64,000 nt of DNA from assembly GCA_008973525.1 (NCBI GenBank), contig WACJ01000307.1:124001-188000 (forward strand), written 5' to 3'. Numbering within the stretch: the stretch's first letter is position 1; every line of letters starts with the position of its first letter. Shown here in pieces: positions 16,009-46,633 of the stretch. The translations under genes and the position numbers were made by a program. The notes below the pieces were generated by a model. The model saw only the letters and a list, made by a program, of their open reading frames with translations. It searched no databases and had not been told where the DNA came from. The DNA comes from Stenopsyche tienmushanensis (Eukaryota > Arthropoda > Insecta > Trichoptera > Stenopsychidae).

Positions 16009-19000
16009 TTGATTATATGATTTTTGTATAAAAATGGCCAAATCCTTGAGTTTTTTTTATAAATTCAAATTAATTCTACTATTTGCGTACCTTTTTAAAA
16101 TGCGTAATGACCTGATATTTTCCTTGCAGCGTTAAATTTAAATCATTAAAGTGTTTCGTTACATTAACGGCGAAAGATAAATCGTACGTTGAATCCGAAA
16201 ACGAGCTCATGTCTAAATTTTAAGTTATTAAAAACTGAAATATTTCTTCTTTCAAACCCCAGAATTGCTCAAGAATATTGGAGCAGGATAACCAAAGTAT
16301 CTCGATATTGTAAAACAAACAGAATACTCGCATTCTAATTCATCTAAGAAAGCACAGAATTGTCACCTATTTAAGCCTTGATATCTTATGAAATTAATAA
16401 CTTTTTGATATAACAAAGACATCCAGTATAAACTAGTTTTAACGCGTTCTAATTAAATATGACTTTTGACTGTAACGTATGGAAGTTTGCGCAGCTGTCA
16501 TCAAAAGCACCCGGTCACTATTTTATTTAGTGCTGTACGAACGTCGTTCCGAGGAATAAGCATCGCAACCTAACAGCCATCAGTCCTTTATCTCTCAACA
16601 TATTTATATCTTAGAAACATTATTTTATTATAATAGATGAATATTTCCTGTGTACAGTAAAATAACATCATTTAAATCATATTTTGTACTACATTTCAAT
16701 GGAATCCAATTAAATAGTCCCTTGAGATAGTCAACAGTCCCCTATATCAAAAATGTGGCTTGGAGAAATGCCCAAATACATTATGCTCAACTCTTATTAT
16801 ATTATACAATTAAACTCCAAATTACACTTCAAATGTTTCTTTTATTTATCACAAAAAAGCACAATCAGAAAAAAATGTTTCCAAAAATAAAAAAACATAC
16901 TCATATACACATCATATATATTTTTAGCCATATATTTGTTCTATTATTAATTATAATTTGTTTAAATATATATAATATACACGTGTATTGCAGAATCTAT
17001 TATTACATTAATATCCAGTACAACCTCATAAATGCGATCTATCAAAGCGGAATTCCAGCTGTGATTACGTGCACCTTTATTAAAATGATGCCCAATTTCA
17101 AAACTGGCATTTATTTAAAATACTACAGCATAACAAACTGTCTGCGCTCGTCGATATAAATTGTAACGCTGCTTCTAAAATGGGGTTGTACTGCATATTC
17201 ACATTATAAGTACAATATAAATTATGCACTAGTAGATGTATTATCTTTTTCTGATGAAATTCTATGCATTGTACTATAAACATCTTGATTTTATAAATAT
17301 ACACTAAATAAAATATAACCCCAATATATCTTTTTGAAAGGCACCACGACATAAAAAAATTAAATATATAAAAATACTCTAACCATTTTGAAAAAACATT
17401 CAGCTGATATATTATTTAAACGCATAAGATTGGAACGTTAGCACTATGATTGATAAAAATAAATACTGCATTGAAAAATGATTATAAATTTGTATTTTTA
17501 ACTCAATATGCATAGCAAAAAGGAATGTTTAAAATATTCCAAGCGATTGTATTATTTTCATTTGAATTGAATGAATAAATTGGTATTCATTGAAATGCAA
17601 AACATTTCAGCTAAATGATTAGCTATTAAATCTATTAACATTCGTAAAAATAGTAATACGACTCCAAAGATGGCAGTAATTGTTTCGAGGTGTAATTATT
17701 CATGTTCACATTCGCGTTCAATTAAATGAATCCGATTTATAACGACCTAAACGTTTCGTTGAAAATAACGTTTGCTTTATGTTAAAAAGAAGACGATCTA
17801 ATTAGTTAAATAGAATAGTTTCAATACGTAAAAGTATTAAATACAGGTAACAATAGCTCCGGACAATATTGTAAATTTGCAGTATTTAAAATGAGAATTC
17901 GTATAAATTAGATCGATTGAGAAACAACTTGTTCATTTTTATATTATAACGCTCAATATTTTTATTAAAAAATATGTAGAAATTTATGTAAAGACGGACC
18001 ATATATGAATATACAAGAGCGTAAATCATTTTACTGGCAAACACTCGAGGAGTTTGCACACATAATTGACCTTCGCGCTTAAAATCATCTCGAATATACA
18101 AGCGAGCGTTCATTCTTTGCCCGCTGGCGTGTATTTAAATCGTCATAAAATATCGCTTATATAAAATAATGTACAAAAATGATCCGACCGCTTAATCGCG
18201 GGACTACCTACGGGTATTACGTTGTGATTTTAATTTAAAACGGACATCTATAGGTCTTGATAATGCTGAAAAAAAACTTGAGGTAGATTATTATGTGTAT
18301 AATCAGTATAGTTATCAATATTAACCCTTGATTACTAATCATTGTCTCACAGACTAGACTCGGAACCCATACGACGTGCTACGGAAAATTCATCATGTCG
18401 GTATCATTCTAAATAAGAAAATTTATGCCGCTGCGTGTTCACGTTATTGCGTAATCTAGGGTTAAGCACGCGCTTACGGCCTGCCAATTCGTGTAGATTG
18501 ATTATCGAATAATACAATAATTCTAATAAACATATTTTCAGTGCACTCAAACTAAGCATACATTAATACGCGTGCTTTTTGATTAGCGTTATTTCTAATT
18601 TAACGTTTCATGAATTTAAGCAATAAAATGAGATTTATACTATGCTAAAAATACTTCAAAATTGTTATAAGGTAATCACAGTTACATAAATAGTCTCGTC
18701 GTAATGTGCCTTTACTTATAATTACTACAGTGCTCATAACACGTATCATATTTAATAAAACAGATCTTGTTTTGGATGACTAGGCGCGCGTGCGCAAGTG
18801 ATTTCCAGCTTTAATTGCAAATTTATGCATCATCAAATCGTCAATAAGTCTTATCTGTGTTTCGTAATGCAAAATCACATTAACAGCAAGATAAAGTGGA
18901 ATTTTACGTAAGAAAATATCTTAAAAGGCATTTGTCAATAAAGACGACCATCAAGTCGTTATATATCAATTATATAAAATATTTTATCGACACAATTGGA

Positions 19001-20150
19001 CATTTTATTGTTGTATATTACAAAGACGTAAGGTAATATAATGTAGCTGCCTTCAATATATTGTTAAGAAATAAATGATTACCTTGATTGATTAATATTG
19101 CTTGTATTTGAAATGTTTATTTAATAAGATTGCTGCCCTAAGAAATTGACTATTTCACTTTTAATTCATTAATTGCCCTTGGACTTTTTGGTATATGCAT
19201 TGCAGGTATAAATAGGTCATACGAAAAAAAAGTACAATAAAAAAGTAAAAGTACATAGCATTTGAATTTTGCTTTGTTTTCAGATAAAACTTAATATACA
19301 TATTGAGGATTCATAAAAATTATCGGTATTCTAAATAAGAATATTTGACTTTTAATTTGCATGAGATTTTTACCACATTCTTTTATATAAAAGAAAAAAT
19401 AATATTTGCATATTTGTACATGAATTCCATTCAATATAAAATGAAAATATGGAAATGTTACAAGTGCTAATCAAATGTGACGATATAAAAAATAAAAATA
19501 CAACTAATAATATTAAATAACTATAATTACGTGGAATTGCTTTTACATAAATACAATGAAACAAGTGCATCTTATTTTACATTTGAGATATACAAACGTA
19601 CCACCTGCATTTCAAATCAAATTACGCACGTGGCATAACACTTTTAAACATCAAAATAAGATCCAAAGATTCTAAACTCATATTAACCAAATATTAGAAC
19701 ATTCGTCAAATTAAAATAATAAGTAAATTAAAAAAAGATCCATCATCGTCGAATAAAAAACTATAAATCAATTATTGCGAGCAGAAAATACCAAATCAGT
19801 AAATTATATTTTGCAAAATTAAATCTTCTGCAATGTCAGGGGGTTAGTTATTCATAATCAAAATGTAAGAATTTATTATATAAATTCAATACCGTATTTT
19901 AAAAATATTTCGGGACATTTTATACAATTTAATATTCGAATTTCAATACACGAAGAGTTAGATAAATAGACATATAATCATAGTCATTTTGTCAAAATCA
20001 TATTTTCTAAATATTACATGAAAAAAAATCAATTCAAGTTTTTGTGCTTTTAATGTCAACTTCAGTTAAATCCATATCAAGTAACGGGGTACGTTTGAAA
20101 AAATTATTTAACAACATATTCGAGATTTGATGACAATTTTAAATAAAGCG
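16009..20150. other. AT-rich intergenic region between AOAH and ATPCL 3' ends
   Basis: The region lies between two convergent genes. I see no exon-like sequence, RNA gene or tandem array. The longest open frame (16755-17159) is low-complexity and rich in Ile, Tyr, Asn and Lys, as random AT-rich sequence gives. One MITE sits at 18321. The left and right ends include the 3' UTRs of the neighbours. Confidence 0.6.
18321..18465. mobile_element. 145-bp piggyBac-like MITE with TTAA flanks
   Basis: TTAA followed by CCCTTGATTACTAATCATTG at the left and GTAATCTAGGG followed by TTAA at the right. The outer 12 bases of the ends are inverted repeats with one mismatch. TTAA duplication and a CCCT terminus are the hallmarks of piggyBac elements. 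The left end continues with the CTCACAGACTA motif shared with the larger element at 39980. Confidence 0.7.
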
Positions 20151-23100
20151 TTAAACTTTAGGTATATACGCAATATCTTGCCAGGGATGTCGGTATAAAG
20201 GCTGTTGAAGTCTCTTTTGATCGAGGAAATGTCCTATCAGTCCGATCGTTCTGCCCAGAACAAACAGGGCGTTGATCGAACCCATTTTGATGTATTGATT
20301 GGCTTCTTGCCTGAAATTGAAAATATATACGTTTCACTAAATATATTCAATATTAAAATACGCATTGCCAAAACTAAATTAAATAAATATACATCGTAAA
20401 CAAGTCGTTGTGTGTAAAAAGATCGACAAACGCAGCAGCAATGAGACCGTCGACGTTGAGAATCAAATTAGGCTTCTTTCTGGTGGTGATAGCTTCAACT
20501 GCCAATGCGTAATCTAAAGTCGGATGTTTAGGAAAATTGGCTAGAACGAATTTCTTTAAACAAGACACTCTTTCATCCGGATTATTTATCGACTTGACCC
20601 TGCAATAAAACGACATTCATTACAAAAAGGCTTTTAATTATTAAAAAATAAAAATATTCAGCAATGAATGTTCGTATAAATTCAAATGAAATACAACAAA
20701 AATTAAATTTTGATTTACCTATGACCGATACCCATGATGAGTTCCCCTTTAGATCTTTTTTCATTAACAAATTCCATAGGATGTTGACCTGCTTCGCATG
20801 CCGCAGAAAAATCTAAAGCGGCTTTATCCAAGGCACCTCCAAATCTGTCACCCTATTAAAAAAAAACCGGCATTGTAAATATTATAAAGCGGTATTCTTC
20901 AAGTCATATGTGACCAATCTTTAAGTTCTTGACCAGGAGTCGGTATGATGGTATAGATCCTGGATTCTTACTGTGAAACTGTTCGATTATATAAATTAAC
21001 CGGGTTTAATATTATCTCTCGGCATAGTCCACTGAAGACCGAACGCTTGGTAAGTACATAACATATCAACAGTTGCTATGCTATATGCGCGAACATGATG
21101 CATCCGCTAAACGTCTTGCATAACAATGATCGTGCTTATTCGAAAACCTTTGATGGCACGCACACAACAACTCGCCAAAGTTTCATCACAATTGGATGAA
21201 TGTTATAGGAGCGTATACGACACAAACATGCATACAAGAATTTGATAATACAAGCAAATACAATTATTTAATAATTAAAAAAATACTCACAATGGTGAGA
21301 AGTCCACTAACGACCGAAGATATTAAATCTTTTCCAGCGCGAGCGCACACAATCGTGTTATGTGCACCGCTCACGGCAGGCCCGTGATCTGCCGTAATAA
21401 CCATGCACATTTCTAAAAACTGACACATTTTCTCGGGTAATTCTCGCTGGAACCTAAAACAAGCACATTTGATTTATACGACATATTTCTTCGAAGACTA
21501 TAATAATTGTTTAAGAAATTGCGAATGATTCTTTTTCAAATTTAAACGAAAAGTTATCTGCGTTGATAATTTAAAATTCGACAATCGAATATTGACCTCA
21601 ATTTTTTTTTATAAAAAATCCATATTCATTATCTTTCGAATTTTTTTCGGGTGAGCATTAAAATGAGAACAACTTTAAATTTATACAAAAATTAGGCGAG
21701 TTATTCAAATCTCGTTAATTTAATCATGAATATAGTTACCAAAGTAGGCTGAGAGTAACGCCGATTCCATTAGGTCTTTCGACTAAAGCCGATATTGGCA
21801 CACCGCCATACATGAGTTCTTTTCCTCTTTCATCACAAATAGTACTAACAAAAGCTGCAGGTTTACGAACTAAACCTAATTTCTACGGAAAATAAATAAA
21901 TTCAAAGATGCGTAGATTTATATACTTCAAATGTGTTTTATAAGAAAGCCATACCATTGCCCAATCGAAGTCCATAGGTACTTTGGGCGGCGGTACTTCC
22001 TCTTGAGGCACAATTTGGCCCGTAGATACGAGTTTTTTATATACAGCACCAATTTCTTGACCGAGCGTATCGAACGTATCGGGAACGTGAGCTCCGTGAC
22101 GTCTCAATTCCCGATTTTTGTAAGTCGCTTCTTCTATCTTGGAGGCGGCACTCGATCCAGCATGACCGAATTGTACTTCCGACTTGAACATAGCTAAAAT
22201 TCAAATAGATTCAATTTAATCAAAAAGATTTTAAAATATACCATTTGTCAAACGGTTAATGAAATTTTTAATGACATACCCGAGCACGTCCCGATACACC
22301 AAGCCACCAACGGTTTCGTGATTTGTTTCTTGAGCATCGCTTGGCACACTCTGTACTCTTCTATTCCGCCTACTTCGCCCAAAAGCACCATCATCTTGAC
22401 GTTTGGATCTTTTTCATACCTGATCAAATGATCGAGGAAAGTCGTGATAGGATAACGATCACCTCCGATGGCGACGCCTTCGTAGACTCCGTCCGCCTCT
22501 TTTGAAATGATGTTATTCAATTCGTTAGACATACCCCCCGATTTTGTGACATAAGCGACACTAAAAAAAAAAAAATCAAATCAAAATTAAATATTCCCAT
22601 AAAAGCTCGATTTAAGATTTAAAATATTCACCTTCCGGGTCTATAAAGTTTGGATTCTAAAATGTTATCTATCATTCCGGCCGTGTTTCCTATTTTAAAG
22701 CACCCTGGTTTTATTCCACCGACGGTAGCTGGTCCGATAATGTTGACCTTATTAAAAAAAAAAATAATTAAAATAAACGAAAAAATAATAAATACATCAG
22801 AATTTAATTGATAATTTCTGTACCTTTTTTTCTTCGGCAGCTTTGACCAACTTCCTAGTCAGGCGTTCGGGAATACCTTCGGCTATTATGATTACAGTTC
22901 TAATGTTGTCATAATTCATAGCTTGCAAAGTGGAGTCGTAAGCAGATCGTAGCGAAGCAAAGTTTATTAAAACGGAAGCTTCTCTATGTTTGCTGAATGC
23001 AGTATCCAAATCGCTGTAGACTATAATATCAAGTATGCATTTAATCAATATTTGTACAAAAATATAATAAGGAAGGGATAATAGAAATATAAATAATTTC

Positions 23101-25516
23101 ACACCTGGAATAAATATTTCTTTGCTGCCAAAATAATATTTCGCCTTATGATCCGACGTAAACGGATAAACAACAGCGGTGACCGACGGAGTTTCTCGTC
23201 TACATACATAGTCAAAATCGAGCATATTCTGTTAAAATAAAATAAAATTAATTATTAAATTTTTATAAATAACCTCAGCCATATATGCATACATCGACTG
23301 ACCTGTATGGCTCTATTTTGCATGCCCCAAACAATAGATTTAGTATCTTTCGTGAAAAGAATGTCTCCGGAGGGCAAGGGTCTAGCTTTGCCTTGGCTAC
23401 AAATAGTCGCCAACTGTTCTTTTGTAATTGGTTTTTCTAATTCTTCCGATGAATTCTAAAAAAAAATAAAAATGACAAAATATTTTTAATTCCAGTTTTG
23501 AATTTTTACTTTAGAATTATTTCATATGCTGCTAATTAAAATAAAATGCGACTATTCATACATGCGCGCTATCATTGCAGCGATCGGTTTGTCATGGCCA
23601 GATAAAAAAAGAAATACTAGTTTAAAATTTAAATTGGCTGCGCATATGGTTAAAAAAAAGTTGTATTACAGTTTTTAACAATAGGAATAAAAAACTGGAA
23701 ATATAAAACAACCATTCTAACCATATTATTAGTTTCCGGATGAACAGTCAGAAATTTAGGATTCGGCATATCGGGAAGCCAAGCCGTTTCAGGTACGGGT
23801 TCTTGCCCCAGTGCCAACCGGCAAATGTACGTCATATGCACTTCAGGACCGAACACGTAGATCGGGATTTTCAGTTTCTCACCGACTTCGCGCATTTTTC
23901 TGAATGGAAATATTCATAAATTTTGTATTAAAAAATATTGAAATTTAGCATATTTCAAATGGTAATAAAATTATGATTCATATCTTACTTGAGTCCCTCC
24001 TGATAGTTCGGCCCGCCTCGTCTCACGAACAGCGTGACTCCGTGCCGGCGAAGCTGCTCTTTGTGCGCCTCGATGGACTGTATGATTCCTCGAAAAGTGT
24101 CAGCGACGTTGGTAAAGTTGGCAATGCCGCCGCCGATTATCAAGATCTGCGAAAACGTTCATCGAATCAACCCTCGAGGAGATCAGAGGTGCAGTTACGC
24201 ATTCGTCGGAGACTCACCTTTCCGTCGGCGCGAGGCGGCCCGCTGCACATGAGCTTCATGATCGTGGCCGCGTACGCAGCAGTCTGCGCTTCGGTGGGAG
24301 CACCGCTGTATTCGCCGTAGTTAGCCAAGAGATCGGCGCCTCCTATGTCGCACAGAGTGTCCGTATACACGACGGACGCGCCCCCGCCGGCGACCATCGT
24401 CCAGACGCGAGCGTCTTTGTTCAGAATCGTCAGCTGAAAGCGTCAAACGGAGACGGTTGAGAAGCGACACGTCAAAGTGCGACAGAGCGCGGAGGCGACG
24501 ACTCACCTTGAGGCTGGCCCCGCTCTTGGCGTCCAACTCGGCGATGTACTCTTCCTCGGGCGAGCGCTGCCGACCGAAGGGCGGAGGGAAATCGACGCCC
24601 TCCCACGCTTTGGCGCACGCAAAGTCAGCCGTCTGATCCAACTTAGCGGCTAGGTCCAGAATATAAATTTGTCCCGCGTCAGTTACTACTATAGGGTTAA
24701 TCTCTAAATACGTAAAGTGTAGATCCACAAACAGTCTATGCAAGGCGACAATGAAGGGCGCTACGATCCTACGGACAAAACGAAAGAAACAGAATAACAA
24801 AACGGACGGCATCGTCGGACGTCTCGGTCGTCGTATCACTCACGAGGCCTTCTCCTCGGACAGCTTCCCGAGCACGCTCCTCGCCAGGGCCTCGGTCATC
24901 GCGCCGCCGGTCTCCACGTCCGCGGTCTCCGCGTCCCGGTCCACGTCGCCGACGTCGACCCCGCCGCGGCTCAGGAACAGGACCGTGTCCATGTCGCGGT
25001 TCGAAGTTATGCACAGGTACATCTCCTCGGACTGAAAAGTCGGGCGAAAGTCAGAAAATTAAAGTTCACGTCGGACCTCGACGTCGAGGGTGGGGGATGC
25101 GCGCACCTGTCGATGGGCGACGAAGGGCTCCACGATGAAAGTGTGCAGCGCGCCGTCGACGCCGCCTATCTTCCTCTCGCCGTCGGCGTGCTTGCGGATC
25201 CACTCCTTGACGCCGGCGAGGTCGAGCCCGACGCCGACGAGGTTGAGCTGGCCCCTCCGCTTGATGAGCATGTCCACTTTGACCACGAGTTTCTGAAACG
25301 AGACAGAGCTGAAGCGGGGTCGGAGGGCGGAGGCGGCGCCGTCGCCCGCCGCCGACTCACCTCGGTCCGCAGCCAGGGGTGCTCCCGCTCGAGCCCGGCC
25401 CAGTCGGCGCCCGGGCCCACCGACGCGCACCTACACGGCACGGCCGCAGTGGGGGGGTCCAGAAACTTGCTGATGAGCAGCTTCCCGGACGCTTCGCTGA
25501 TCGCCTTGGAGCACAT
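20151..25516 (-). CDS. ATPCL: ATP-citrate synthase (ATP-citrate lyase)
   Basis: Cytosolic homotetrameric enzyme that converts citrate, CoA and ATP to acetyl-CoA and oxaloacetate, feeding lipid synthesis and histone acetylation. Exons on the minus strand: 25361-25516, 25107-25292, 24844-25031, 24507-24768, 24218-24433, 23989-24146, 23722-23899, 23303-23455, 23105-23228, 22824-23020, 22632-22747, 22280-22560, 21955-22193, 21740-21882, 21291-21453, 20719-20852, 20393-20599, 20151-20310; 1086 codons (human 1101). The order is ATP-grasp/citrate-binding half (1-420), short linker, CoA-binding and ligase domains with the phospho-histidine in FGHAG (His749, human His760), then the citrate-synthase-like end. 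The start [12 protein letters not shown] follows an acceptor at 25518, so a non-coding 5' exon lies upstream. The donor at 23722 could alternatively be 9 bases further downstream (adding VRM). The first exons are GC-rich, the last AT-rich. Confidence 0.96.
21085..21232 (-). repeat. dispersed repeat copy in ATPCL intron
   Basis: Contains CAAAGTTTCATCACAATTGG followed by ATGAATG and GCGTATACGACACAAAC, the reverse complement of the repeat core at 56798. It shares a further block (GAACATGATGCATCCGCTAA) with the copy at 63294. It sits in the intron between the exons ending at 21291 and starting at 20852. Confidence 0.6.
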
Positions 25517-25517
25517 T

Positions 25518-28500
25518 CTGAAGTCTTCTTCTTTCGCGGGGGAACAAAAATATTTCGCAGGTCGATCTCGAAAACTTCAAGAGTCTAACTGGAACCTCTC
25601 ATCTGGACGACGGCCGCTCTCCTTCGCGTCCTCTCCGAGTCGAATCTGAAAGGCGAGACGGGCGCAGATGAGCCGGAGTCGGACCGGAACGCGTTTCGAT
25701 CGCTCGCGTCTCTCAATTTAGGATCACAAAGGAGGACAATTGGCCGTCGCGACCGACGAGAGCGAAGTCGAAGGAGGCCCGCTTCTCGAGTCGAAGTTTC
25801 GCCTTCGCGTCACGCGTTCGATCGATTCGAATCGACGCGCGTCCCTCTCGGACGACCGCGAAAAGGTCAACTTTCAATTCTCATCGGACGCGATATTTTC
25901 CAAATCGAGAAGCCGGCGCGTCTTCGTCGCCGACGTTCGGTTTCGTCGCGAATATATGAGAATAATCTTTACGATCGGATACGACAGCCCTCGGCGAGAA
26001 TTTCGGATCGACTCTCGCGACGATCGGAGCGAAAGCCGCGGCGCTCGAAGCGAGAGAGAGAGAAGACGGGACGAGGCGGAGGCCGACGGAAGACGTGCGA
26101 ACTCGACGGAGAGGCCGCGACGACTGACACGCGGCGCCGGCCAATGGCGACTCGTCTCCGTTATCGGCCGATCAGGTGTAGGCGCGGGGATCGACAACCT
26201 TCCCGCGGCGCGCTCGACCGGGATCCGCTCCCCCGGCGCCCTCCCGGCGCCCGGGGGGCGCTCCGCGGTCGCCGGTCGGCGTCCGCGCGAAAGTCGGAGC
26301 CCGATCGGACCGAGCGAGCGTCGGGGGGCGCGAAATTCGAACGGGACGAGAACGAGGAAGAGACCGCGGAACGGCGCGACGAGGAAGTTCGGGAGCATAG
26401 GTCAAAGCCGCTCAGGTGCGTAACGGCACCCGCGTCACTCCGGACGGGGAGCGACGTCCCCGCCGAGGGGGAGGGAGGCGAGAGGGAGGAGCGCGGCCCC
26501 CCGAGGGCGGAGCGTCGCGCGCGCCGCGGAAACGGGGGAGCCGGTCGGGAGCGCCGCGGGGAGCGAGACTCGCCTCGCGTCCGTCCTCCTCCGGAGCAGC
26601 CCGCGAACTGCCGCCCGCCCGCTCGAGGCGCGCGACGGCCGGAACGCGGAGCGCGGATCGCACGACGGAGGGAGTCGACAACCCGCCCTGCGACCGTCGG
26701 TTCGATCTCGCCTTCCGAGCCGAAGAGTCGCGACGAGAAAATACGCGGACGCGAGGTCGCGACCCTTCGCGAAGGTGACCTCCGGATCGAGGGAGATCGA
26801 TCCGACCCGGCGACCCCGATCGAGACGTCAGACTCGCGACGGTCTCGATGATTTTTCAATTTTGGATGAATTGAAAAAATGCAAACATCGAAGGCGAGAA
26901 GGAGGAGGTCCGGAGGTCGAGCGCCGACGTCAGCGCTCTTCTGAACAGAAAGAGGAGCAAACGACGAGGAAAAAGCACCGGGGTCACAGTTCGAGGAGGC
27001 TCTCGACGACGAGACGGAGACGGAGACGCGCCGAGAGGCCGCCCTTCCGGCGTCGTCCGTGCGTCCGCGACCAACGCTCCGGATGCGATTCGATCTCGAG
27101 GCCGCTGGAAAAGTTTCCGTGGACTTATCGGGCGATGTTTTCGAATTTGACGCCCGAAGCGAAAACTGCAGCTCTATTTCAGTCCGCTGCGAGGCGATCG
27201 AAAGCGCAATGCGTTACGCCGTCAAATTGCAATCGAATAATTGGTTTCCGAAGTTTATTACCGTCGCCGACACGCACGCGCCCAGATATAGGCTGCAATC
27301 TGCGATCGAAAAGCTCCGCATTCTAATCGTTTCAGATAAATTCTCGTCGACCTCGCGAGATTATTTTCGAGTCGAAGAGCGAATTGGAAAGTGAAATGGA
27401 ACAAAGCGAGAAAGCGAACCGGTCGCCGAAAATGTGGAGCTCCGGTGCATGCGCGTCCTATCGAATTTAAATCGATAGATCGTCGTCGCTCGATCGTTCG
27501 GAATACATTACGCGTCTGACGCATGACGCGCATGACGACCGCTTTGCATATAATAAATTACCTTCGCATAAAAAGTAAATCGATCGAGATGGGTTTTTTT
27601 AAGAATCGACAGAAGATCGCATCGCGCTCCGGCGGACCCGATCGCCTTCTCGTGGACTTTGACCGAATTCGAACGTCGACGACCTCCGACGCTTTGCGTT
27701 CTTTCGCCAAATGTGTTATATAGGTCGAAAGTCGACCGGAGACTTCCACTCCGTGCGAAACCATCTCTTCGGCCGTAACGCCTAAAACGCTTCGCATTAT
27801 TGTTGCAAATATTAGATGTAACACGAAAGGTGCGAAAACAAACAGAACGGGCAGGTCTCGTTGGCACGCGAATGGCATCTGTCACGTCCGGAATGCGCCG
27901 CAATATCTCCATTTTCTAATTCGAAATCTATTTCAAAGATCTCAACGAGTGTCATGTAAAACGAGATAATGACATTCCGTCATATTTCCGATTCATCAAA
28001 AGCTAGATAAGCCCTCCGATCGTTTCTAATGTGCAGCGCCTATTTAATCATGGGACTATGTAAATTCATCGAACGTAATAAAAATTGGCAATATCTACAT
28101 ATTTTAACATCCATTATCGTGGAATATTTCAAATTAAATTAATGAATAAATCGGTGCGATCGCACCGCGCGTAGAATACAATAGGTTTCGCACGCGGAGG
28201 CCCTTAGCGCTCGAGGCCTCGACCCTCGAGATGCGCGCTCTCCTATTACGATTATACTATTACGCGACATCATGCCGGAAGACAGTTTTTCAATCGAACG
28301 TTGGCGCATTTCGACCGCGATTTCTACATGCCGCGTATCTCAAATGATATGCATACGTTTCTCGAATTACGCGGGTGAGGGTTTCGAGGCCCTCTGATTT
28401 TTTTAAGCTCGAGGCGCGCGCCCATAGGTAAATCCGCCGCCGTGCGCAGTTATGCTGAATTAAAGAGCGTTTCAATTCGCCCGACAATTTTACTGTGACA

Positions 28501-29659
28501 GTTTTTGGATTGATTTGCCTTTTAAAAATATAGATTTAAAAAATGACGGACGCGGAAGAATCTTTCGCTTCGATATTTTCGTCTCCGAGTTTTGAGCTGC
28601 GGCGCATTCCGTTCCATATTATATTGCCAAATTTACGACGACGAATGTTCGATTTCGAGGCTCGTCGATCGGGCGAGAGCCGCTCCGGGCCGGCGGAGGC
28701 CCCCTCGCGAAGGAGCGGACCGTCTTCGACGCTCGCCGATCCCGAGGACCCGAGAGAGGGCGAGGCGAGCCGCCCGCGGGAACGGCCGGGATGCGCGGTG
28801 CCCCCCCGGCGGGGGCCGCGAGTTCGCGCGTTTCGAGATCGCGAACGGGGAGACCTCGAGGTCCTCACCGGCGACGTCGACGACCGCCGGCGACCGGCGA
28901 CGGCGCAGACTCGACTCGACGTCCGTCGGAGCGGCCGGCCGCTCTCGGTCGCGTCGCTCGCTCTCGAAAATATTCCCCGAAAATATCCAAACGAACGTGC
29001 GCTCGATTCGTTCGGTAAAAAATTAAATGCGCAATTTTTTTACGCAACGCCTTCGAAACGCCCCGGGTGCTCGTAATTTTGTCGGGCTTCAGACACACCG
29101 TCTCTCCCTTCCGACGTTTCGATTCGAGTTCGACGATAGAATTTTCAAAAAAAAAAAAATTAAAACTAAAATTCAACAAAATCGAATAAAATATAAGGAA
29201 ATAATCAGAACCGAAGGGCAATTGTATAGATGTAGTCGAAAATAAATCAAAGACGCCGCAAATTCGATCCGAGAGAGACCCGGGCGAGTCGGCATCCTGG
29301 CCGACTTCGGTCGCGCCCGGGCCGCGTCGTGCCTCGCCGCTCCGAGCGTCCCGTCGCCGGCTACATGTCTCTCGCTTCCTAGACGGCGGATATTTACGGT
29401 ACCCGAAGCACTCTCTGTTCGACGTTTCGAAAACTCTCGCGGCGTCGTCCCGGACGCCCGCCGCGTCCGGGGCGGCCGGGGCTCGCTCCCTCGCGTCGCC
29501 CGCCCGCCGGAGCGCCGCGCCGCCCGAGCGCGGCCCGCGGGCTCCGGAAGGAGGCGGCCCCCGAATCCGCGGCCGCCCGCTCGCGCTCCGAAGGGACCGC
29601 TCCCCCGGCGCCCCGCCGCCCGCCGCGGCCGAGTTCAAATGTGCATCTTTCACAGCGCG
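25518..29659. promoter_or_regulatory. divergent promoter interval of ATPCL and TCERG1
   Basis: This 4.1 kb interval separates oppositely transcribed housekeeping genes and is CpG-rich over its whole length, as expected for a shared island-type promoter. It must contain at least one 5' non-coding exon of ATPCL. A CCAAT box lies at 26141-26145. I could not place transcription starts. Open frames on both strands, including 28543-29076, have no recognisable family. Confidence 0.5.

Positions 29660-46633
<16,974 letters not shown>

Noticed and set aside
16755..17159. 134-codon open frame in the AOAH-ATPCL interval
   Set aside because: Composition is dominated by Ile, Tyr, Asn and Lys as expected from AT-rich DNA; no domain, signal or neighbouring exon supports it.
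18321..18465. TTAACCCT and AGGGTTAA read as telomere-like repeats
   Set aside because: There is no tandem array. The motifs are single inverted copies bounded by TTAA, which fits a piggyBac-type element.
20391..20396. Non-canonical GA donor in ATPCL (exon ending after TTTAC)
   Set aside because: Moving the junction three bases to the standard GT donor gives LFTMQEANQYI, which has the same length as the human protein at this site, so no unusual splice site is needed.
25740..26860. Long overlapping open frames of 170-235 codons on both strands
   Set aside because: Several frames are open at once, all rich in Arg, Ser, Ala and Gly. This is the signature of GC-rich non-coding sequence, not of real genes.
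27508..27912. Open frames upstream of ATPCL on the minus strand, with a possible donor near 27559
   Set aside because: Could be an ATPCL 5' non-coding exon, but no transcript evidence is available and the peptide matches nothing; not annotated.
28543..29076. 177-codon open frame on the plus strand in the GC-rich block
   Set aside because: Both strands carry long open frames here because GC-rich DNA has few stop codons. The translation is Arg/Ser-rich low-complexity without a known motif, and composition matches the surrounding non-coding DNA. It could still be part of a 5' UTR exon.
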